Source: JAWOJF01 sp046481785
GTDB taxonomy: Bacteria > Bacteroidota > Ignavibacteria > Ignavibacteriales > Ignavibacteriaceae
Direction: 5' to 3'
NCBI GenBank assembly: GCA_046481785.1
Contig: JAWOJF010000097.1
Location: 1 to 45,404 of the forward strand
DNA length: 45,404 nt
Each line of letters opens with the position of its first letter. The first letter of the stretch is position 1. Below, piece after piece: positions 40,845 through 45,404 of the stretch. Both the position numbers and the translations under genes were made by a program. The notes under the pieces were generated by a model that worked only from the letters and a program-made list of their open reading frames with translations, searched no databases and was not told the DNA's origin.

Positions 40845-42317
40845 ATGTTATCGCTTAGTCAAAAATTATCACAGCAGCAAAAATTATCACCGCAGCAGAT
40901 TCAATACCAAAAGCTGCTTCAGCTAAATACGCTTGCTCTCGAACAAAGGATTAAAAATGAACTCGAGATAAATCCTATTTTAGAAGAAGTAATGGAAGAA
41001 GAAATTGAAATTACCCAGGATCAGCTTGATAAAGAAAAAAAGGATGAGAAAGAAGAGAATGAGGATGATGAATTTGATGATTACAGCAAAGATGATGAGT
41101 TTGAACTTGAAGATTTCATGAATGATTCCGAATCTGATTATGAGGCCGACAGAATTAACCGGAGTAATGATGATGAAATTTATCACCCCCTGGTTCAGGC
41201 AAGGGAAAGTATAACTGAACACCTCCGTAAACAATTACAAATGCTTAACCTTGATGAAGATCTCTATATGCTTGGTGAGGAGATAATCGGTAATCTTGAT
41301 GATGACGGTTATTTGAAAAGGAGTCTTGAAGATATTGTAAATGAATTGAAAATGTTTGAGAACGTTGAGGTTCCAATTGACAGGGCAGAAAAAATATTAA
41401 AAGAAATTCAGAAATTTGATCCGGTTGGTATTGCAGCCAGAAATCTGCAGGAGTGCCTCCTGATTCAACTGAGAAATACTTCTCACGACCCTTATTATTC
41501 TTTCCTTGCCGAAGAATTGCTTCAGAATTACTTTGATGATTTTACTAAACGCCGCTTTGAAGCAATTAAACAAAAAATGAATTTGACAGATGAGGGATTA
41601 AAGGCTACAATAGACCTTATACAGGGACTGAATCCCAAACCGGGTGAAGGTAATATTGAATCTGCCGAAATGAACCAGATAACTCCCGATTTCCTTATTG
41701 AAAAGGTGGATGATAACTTTGTAATTACACTTAATGATAAAAGCCTTCCTTCAGTTACTGTTAGTAAAACATATCTTGAAATGTTTAATAGCGGTAAAAA
41801 GGGAAAGAAAAACGAAAGAGAAAAAAACACATATAAATTCCTTCGTGAAAAGTTTGAATCTGCTAAATGGTTTATTGCCTGTATCCAGCAAAGGCGCGAA
41901 ACTCTGATGAAGATAATGCAGGCCATCGTTGAAAAACAATTTGAGTTTTTTGAGAAGGGGCCCAAGTTCCTCAGGCCAATGATATACAAGGACATAGCTG
42001 AAGAAATAATGATGGACATTTCAACTATCAGCCGTGTTGTAAACGGTAAATATGTTCAAAGTCCTATGGGTATTCATGAATTAAAATATTTCTTTAGTGA
42101 AGGCTTAAGCACTGATTCTGGTGAAGAAGTTTCAAACAAGCATATTAAGGAAAGATTAAAAGAAATTATTGAAGGCGAAGATAAAAATGTACCTTATAGT
42201 GATGACAGGCTTGCAGAAATGCTGAATGAAGAAGGAATCCATATTGCCAGAAGAACAGTTGCTAAATACCGCGAGCAGCTTCGCCTGCCAATTGCCCGTT
42301 TAAGAAAAGAATTATAG
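40845..42317 (+). CDS. rpoN: RNA polymerase sigma-54 factor
   Basis: A 490-residue sigma-54. Region I is visible at 1-48 (QKLSPQQIQYQKLLQLNTLALEQRI and NPILEE), followed by an unusually acidic region II (about 50-100, runs of D and E). The core-binding domain and helix-turn-helix (DISTISRVVNGKYVQSPMG) come next, and the RpoN box ARRTVAKYRE is at 468-477. It directs transcription from -24/-12 promoters that need an AAA+ activator. No activator gene is in the window. Confidence 0.96.
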   Translation: MLSLSQKLSQQQKLSPQQIQYQKLLQLNTLALEQRIKNELEINPILEEVMEEEIEITQDQLDKEKKDEKEENEDDEFDDYSKDDEFELEDFMNDSESDYEADRINRSNDDEIYHPLVQARESITEHLRKQLQMLNLDEDLYMLGEEIIGNLDDDGYLKRSLEDIVNELKMFENVEVPIDRAEKILKEIQKFDPVGIAARNLQECLLIQLRNTSHDPYYSFLAEELLQNYFDDFTKRRFEAIKQKMNLTDEGLKATIDLIQGLNPKPGEGNIESAEMNQITPDFLIEKVDDNFVITLNDKSLPSVTVSKTYLEMFNSGKKGKKNEREKNTYKFLREKFESAKWFIACIQQRRETLMKIMQAIVEKQFEFFEKGPKFLRPMIYKDIAEEIMMDISTISRVVNGKYVQSPMGIHELKYFFSEGLSTDSGEEVSNKHIKERLKEIIEGEDKNVPYSDDRLAEMLNEEGIHIARRTVAKYREQLRLPIARLRKEL

Positions 42318-42325
42318 TTTTTATT

Positions 42326-42406
42326 CTTAGTGATCCTAAGTGTTCCTGGTATCTTAGTGGTTCCTCTGAACACCACTAAGACACTGAGGACACTCAGATA
42401 CACTCA
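42326..42406 (+). repeat. Imperfect inverted repeat with CTTAGTGG/CCACTAAG core
   Basis: Between rpoN and the next gene lies an extended imperfect hairpin. The core arms CTTAGTGGTTC (42353-42363) and GAACACCACTAAG (42368-42380) pair around CTCT with a two-base bulge; outer flanks (CCTAAGTGTTCC and CACTGAGGACACTCAG) continue the pairing loosely. It looks like a member of a dispersed palindromic intergenic family and may also end the rpoN transcript. Confidence 0.65.
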
Positions 42407-42417
42407 GGAAAACAAAA

Positions 42418-43065
42418 ATGATTTTATCTATAACTATTGATGTTTTTGTTATTATCTTTCTTTTTGCGGTTTTCGGTTATCTCCATTCTATTCTCGCATC
42501 AAACAGAATAAAAAGAATAGTAATTGAAAGATTTGGCAGTAAAATAGCTTTCTACCGCTTGTTTTATAATGCCTTTGCACTGCTGTTTTTTATTATAATA
42601 TATGATCTAATGCCAAAACCCGCCTTAATGATTTATGATTTGCCCTATCCTTACGATTTTATTGTAATTATACCGCAGTTATTAGGCTTAGCCGGACTGA
42701 TAGTAACTTCGAGATACTTTAGTTTAAAAGAATTCCTCGGGATAGGGCAAATTATCAGGTGGAAAAAAGGTACATATAATATAAGTGAACTTGATGAGAG
42801 ATTAACCTTAAGAATTGCAGGGCCGTACAGGTATACAAGGCATCCTGTTTATTTTTTCTTTATAATTTTCCTTCTTTTCAGACCTGCAATGGATCTGTTC
42901 TATTTGGTTTTTCTAATTTGTATTGTTGGTTATTTTTATGCCGGTTCACTCTACGAGGAAAAAAAACTCAGAGAATTATTCGGCAGGAGGTATGATGATT
43001 ATGCAGCACACGTCCCCGGTATAATTCCCTATAAATTTTTATATCCTTATAAAAGTATTCAATAA
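42418..43065 (+). CDS. ICMT-like integral membrane methyltransferase family protein
   Basis: A 215-residue protein with five or so hydrophobic helices. The C-terminal signature of the isoprenylcysteine methyltransferase superfamily is present: GPYRYTRHPVY at 135-145, then YEEKKLRELFGRRYDDY at 179-195, which together bind S-adenosylmethionine. Related groups include NnrU and methanethiol S-methyltransferase (MddA). The substrate here is not clear. It is a single gene between rpoN and hslV. Confidence 0.82.
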   Translation: MILSITIDVFVIIFLFAVFGYLHSILASNRIKRIVIERFGSKIAFYRLFYNAFALLFFIIIYDLMPKPALMIYDLPYPYDFIVIIPQLLGLAGLIVTSRYFSLKEFLGIGQIIRWKKGTYNISELDERLTLRIAGPYRYTRHPVYFFFIIFLLFRPAMDLFYLVFLICIVGYFYAGSLYEEKKLRELFGRRYDDYAAHVPGIIPYKFLYPYKSIQ

Positions 43066-43225
43066 ACCATTCGGAATGCCCTTTATCAAATTAATCAATA
43101 AAGACTGTCAGTTAATTACTTTATTTTATAGTTTAAAGTATTAATTAATTTTTTTTTAATGAAAAGAACTAAATTCTGTTTATGTCGGGATTTTAATCTG
43201 AATTCATTAACCAGAAAGAAAACAA

Positions 43226-43768
43226 ATGGAAAATAAAATAAGATCAACAACTATATTGGGAATTATCCATAACGGTACTGCAGTAATCGGCGGTGACGGG
43301 CAGGTATCTCTTGGCAACACAGTAATGAAGCATAATGCTCATAAAATAAGAAAAATAGCAAATGGGAAAGTGCTCTGCGGATTTGCCGGCGCTTCTGCCG
43401 ATGCATTTACTCTTATGGAGAGGTTTGAAGATAAATTAGAACAATACAGGGGGAATGTTTATCGTGCAGCCGTTGAGTTAACCAAAGACTGGCGCACAGA
43501 TAAGTATTTAAGAAAGCTGGAAGCAATGCTTGCAGTAATTGCTGAAGATAAAGCACTCGTTATTTCCGGTAACGGCGACGTTATTGAGCCTGACGACCAG
43601 ATAGTAGCAATTGGTTCCGGCGGTATGTATGCTCTTGCTGCCGCTAAAATGCTTAAGCAGTTCAGCAGTCTTACTGCTGAAGAGATTGTAAAAGAATCAT
43701 TAAAGGTAGCATCAGATATCTGTATATACACTAATGATAAAATTAACATTGAAAAAATAGAAAAATAA
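43226..43768 (+). CDS. hslV: ATP-dependent protease subunit HslV
   Basis: A 180-residue threonine protease, the peptidase ring of the HslUV complex. After a seven-residue propeptide the mature protein should start at T8 (TTILGI). GGDGQVSLGNTVMKHNAHKIRKI carries the active-site lysine region, and CGFAGASADAFTLMERFE, KDWRTDKYLRKLEAML and ASDICIYTND follow as in the family. hslU follows 11 bases later. Confidence 0.96.
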   Translation: MENKIRSTTILGIIHNGTAVIGGDGQVSLGNTVMKHNAHKIRKIANGKVLCGFAGASADAFTLMERFEDKLEQYRGNVYRAAVELTKDWRTDKYLRKLEAMLAVIAEDKALVISGNGDVIEPDDQIVAIGSGGMYALAAAKMLKQFSSLTAEEIVKESLKVASDICIYTNDKINIEKIEK

Positions 43769-43779
43769 ATGAGTTTCAA

Positions 43780-45150
43780 ATGAAAAGTGAAAAAAAAGAA
43801 TTAACACCAACACAAATTGTAAAAGAACTTGATAAATACATTATCGGTCAAACCGAAGCTAAGCGTGCAGTAGCTATTGCACTGAGAAACAGATGGAGAA
43901 GGCAGCATGTAGAAGGAATCATCCGTGAGGAAATTCTGCCTAATAATATAATTCTTATTGGCCCTACCGGAGTAGGAAAAACCGAAATTGCCCGGCGCCT
44001 TGCCAAGCTTGCAAATGCTCCTTTTATTAAAGTTGAAGCTTCAAAATTTACTGAGGTAGGATATGTAGGAAGAGATGTTGAATCGATGATAAGGGATTTA
44101 ACTGATTATGCGGTAAACATGGTTAAGTCCGAAAAAACTGCTGAAGTGAAGGCAAAAGCCGAGGATCTTGCCGATGAGAGAATACTCGACATCCTTATTC
44201 CACCTGTTAAAAAGCCTGTTGCTGTAAATGAAGTTGAAGGTGAAGAAAACAATGAACACTATCAAAATAAAAAAACACGTGAATGGATGCGCGCCAAATT
44301 AAAAAGCGGTGAAATGGACAGCAAAATGATTGAGTTTGATGCTAACGCACAGGCAGCAATCGGTATGCAGGTTCTCGGCCCTTTCGGTATGGATGATATG
44401 GGTATTAACTTCCAGGAAATTATGGGAAGTTTAATGCCTAAGAAAAAGAAAAAAAGAAAAACTTCTATTGCTGATGCCCGGAATGTAATAACACAGGAAG
44501 AAGCCGCTAAACTTATTGACATGGAAGCGGTACAGAAGGAAGCCATAGAACGGGTCGAAAACAGCGGTATTGTGTTTATTGATGAGATTGATAAAGTTGC
44601 AGGCGGCGGCAAATCCCAGGGACCCGATGTATCAAGGGAAGGCGTGCAGAGAGACCTGCTTCCGATTGTTGAAGGTTCTAACGTTAATACAAAATACGGC
44701 ATTGTAAAAACCGATCATATTTTGTTTATAGCATCAGGGGCTTTCCATGTTTCAAAGCCATCGGATCTTATTCCGGAGCTGCAGGGAAGATTCCCGATCC
44801 GTGTTGAGCTGAACAGCTTAAGCGAGGATGATTTTGTACAGATATTAACAACTCCTCAGAATGCCTTGTTAAAACAGTACAGTGCTCTGCTGGAAACTGA
44901 GGGGGTAAAACTCGATTTTTCAAAAGACGGTATACGTGAGATTGCCAGGATTGCATCTGAAGTTAACTCGCAGGTGGAAAATATTGGTGCTAGAAGACTG
45001 CATACTATACTTACAACCCTGCTTGATGAAATACTTTTTGATGTTCCTGACAAAATACCAACTGATACTGTAAAGATAACCGCAGTTGTGGTAAAAGATA
45101 AATTAGACAGGATTGTAAAGAACAGAGATCTGAGCAAGTTTATATTGTAA
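43780..45150 (+). CDS. hslU: ATP-dependent protease ATPase subunit HslU
   Basis: A 456-residue AAA+ unfoldase. It has the N-terminal LTPTQIVKELDKYIIGQ, Walker A GPTGVGKT at 61-68, the pore loop in EVGYVGRDVES, an I domain of about 110-240, Walker B GIVFIDEID near 262-270, and the sensor-2 arginine in GARRLHTI. The C-terminal LSKFIL docks into HslV. It unfolds substrates and feeds them to HslV. The I domain contains a lysine run (KKKKKRK) absent from well-known homologues. Confidence 0.97.
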   Translation: MKSEKKELTPTQIVKELDKYIIGQTEAKRAVAIALRNRWRRQHVEGIIREEILPNNIILIGPTGVGKTEIARRLAKLANAPFIKVEASKFTEVGYVGRDVESMIRDLTDYAVNMVKSEKTAEVKAKAEDLADERILDILIPPVKKPVAVNEVEGEENNEHYQNKKTREWMRAKLKSGEMDSKMIEFDANAQAAIGMQVLGPFGMDDMGINFQEIMGSLMPKKKKKRKTSIADARNVITQEEAAKLIDMEAVQKEAIERVENSGIVFIDEIDKVAGGGKSQGPDVSREGVQRDLLPIVEGSNVNTKYGIVKTDHILFIASGAFHVSKPSDLIPELQGRFPIRVELNSLSEDDFVQILTTPQNALLKQYSALLETEGVKLDFSKDGIREIARIASEVNSQVENIGARRLHTILTTLLDEILFDVPDKIPTDTVKITAVVVKDKLDRIVKNRDLSKFIL

Positions 45151-45162
45151 TTGTTGATATTA

Positions 45163-45208
45163 TAATCGTACTTGTAATCAGAAACAAATCCGATTACGAG
45201 TACGATTA
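45163..45208. terminator. Stem-loop between hslU and the convergent gene
   Basis: Arms TAATCGTACTTGTAATC (45163-45179) and GATTACGAGTACGATTA (45192-45208) pair over 17 positions with a single G-T wobble around a 12-base loop. It lies 12 bases after the hslU stop and 23 bases after the stop of the convergent gene (read on the minus strand), so it probably terminates both. Confidence 0.8.
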
Positions 45209-45231
45209 AAATTAAGAAGAATAAGAGTTAG

Positions 45232-45404
45232 TTAAAAATAAATTGAAGCGTATATTGCTGCTGCCGTATTAATATTAGTTTTATCCGGATTGCCAAACCT
45301 AATAGAGTTTTCATTAGAAATACTGAAATTCAATTGTGCCTCCACTCCAATGCTAAATTGCGGATTAAAAAAATATTCCCCGCCCCCAACTAATCCTAAA
45401 AGAT
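45232..45404 (-). CDS. Outer-membrane beta-barrel protein, C-terminal part (partial)
   Basis: An open frame enters from the right edge and ends at a TAA at 45232, giving 56 residues. The peptide includes GLVGGGEYFFNPQFSIGVEAQLNF-type alternation of hydrophobic and polar residues and ends IYASIYF with a terminal phenylalanine, the usual signal of outer-membrane beta-barrels. It is probably the last two or three strands of a porin-like or OmpW-like barrel. The 5' part is outside the window. Confidence 0.65.
   Translation of the reverse strand, partial: LLGLVGGGEYFFNPQFSIGVEAQLNFSISNENSIRFGNPDKTNINTAAAIYASIYF

Noticed and set aside
41528..42019. 163-codon open frame antisense to rpoN
   Set aside because: It is a shadow of the rpoN reading frame without a domain, and rpoN is unambiguous here.
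44262..44702. 146-codon open frame antisense to hslU
   Set aside because: Low-complexity S/I/P-rich translation typical of an antisense shadow, over a fully conserved gene.

Overview
The window looks like a chromosomal segment from a member of the Ignavibacteria / Bacteroidota-Chlorobi group. The evidence is a type IX secretion (T9SS) C-terminal sorting domain with the YPNPFNPST signature, a dockerin-like C-terminal module of the kind found in large secreted proteins of these phyla, low-to-medium GC, AT-rich intergenic DNA and variable Shine-Dalgarno sites. No rRNA, tRNA, CRISPR array, transposase or phage gene was seen.

Layout. 1-327 is non-coding and carries short palindromic repeat units. 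328-987 is a divergent adenylate kinase. 1051-3633 (minus) is a two-component pair: a soluble receiver-PAS-PAS-HisKA_3 kinase and a NarL/FixJ regulator. 3972-10361 (plus) holds two paralogous secreted parallel beta-helix proteins with different C-terminal ends, separated by a 639-bp leader.

10398-30984 (all minus) is a roughly 20-kb exopolysaccharide / surface-glycan locus. Read 5' to 3' it encodes: PLP aminotransferase, polyprenyl-phosphate sugar transferase, Gfo/Idh dehydrogenase, hexapeptide acyltransferase, Wza-type export protein, Wzc-type tyrosine autokinase, two SDR epimerases, a WlbA-like dehydrogenase, a vestigial acyltransferase fragment, Wzx-type flippase, Wzy/ligase-type polymerase, glycosyltransferase, CapK/PaaK-like adenylate-forming enzyme, second glycosyltransferase, FemAB-like transferase, polysaccharide deacetylase and a GNAT. 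The gene set fits a Wzx/Wzy-dependent pathway making an acylated amino-sugar (probably diacetamido-uronic acid) polymer.

31145-31866 (minus) is an orphan CheW-domain protein with a small helical partner. 32214-36561 (plus) is a MacAB/LolCDE-like efflux operon: membrane fusion protein, ATPase, two permeases. 36728-40093 (minus) is a five-gene run: SDR, lipoprotein, DinB-fold protein, GNAT, PIG-L deacetylase. 40272-45150 (plus) is conserved housekeeping: DUF3109 protein, RpoN, an ICMT-like membrane protein, HslV and HslU. The window ends in the 3' part of a convergent outer-membrane beta-barrel gene.

How it fits together. The glycan locus builds, flips, polymerises and exports a polymer. The two beta-helix proteins, one with tandem carbohydrate-binding-like modules and a T9SS tag, are plausible surface partners or modifiers of that polymer, and the adjacent two-component pair is a candidate regulator; both links rest on proximity. 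The least expected observation is a 25-codon remnant of a WbpD/WlbB-type acetyltransferase start, translationally overlapping the wlbA stop, which suggests the locus lost a sugar-biosynthesis gene or was assembled by recombination.
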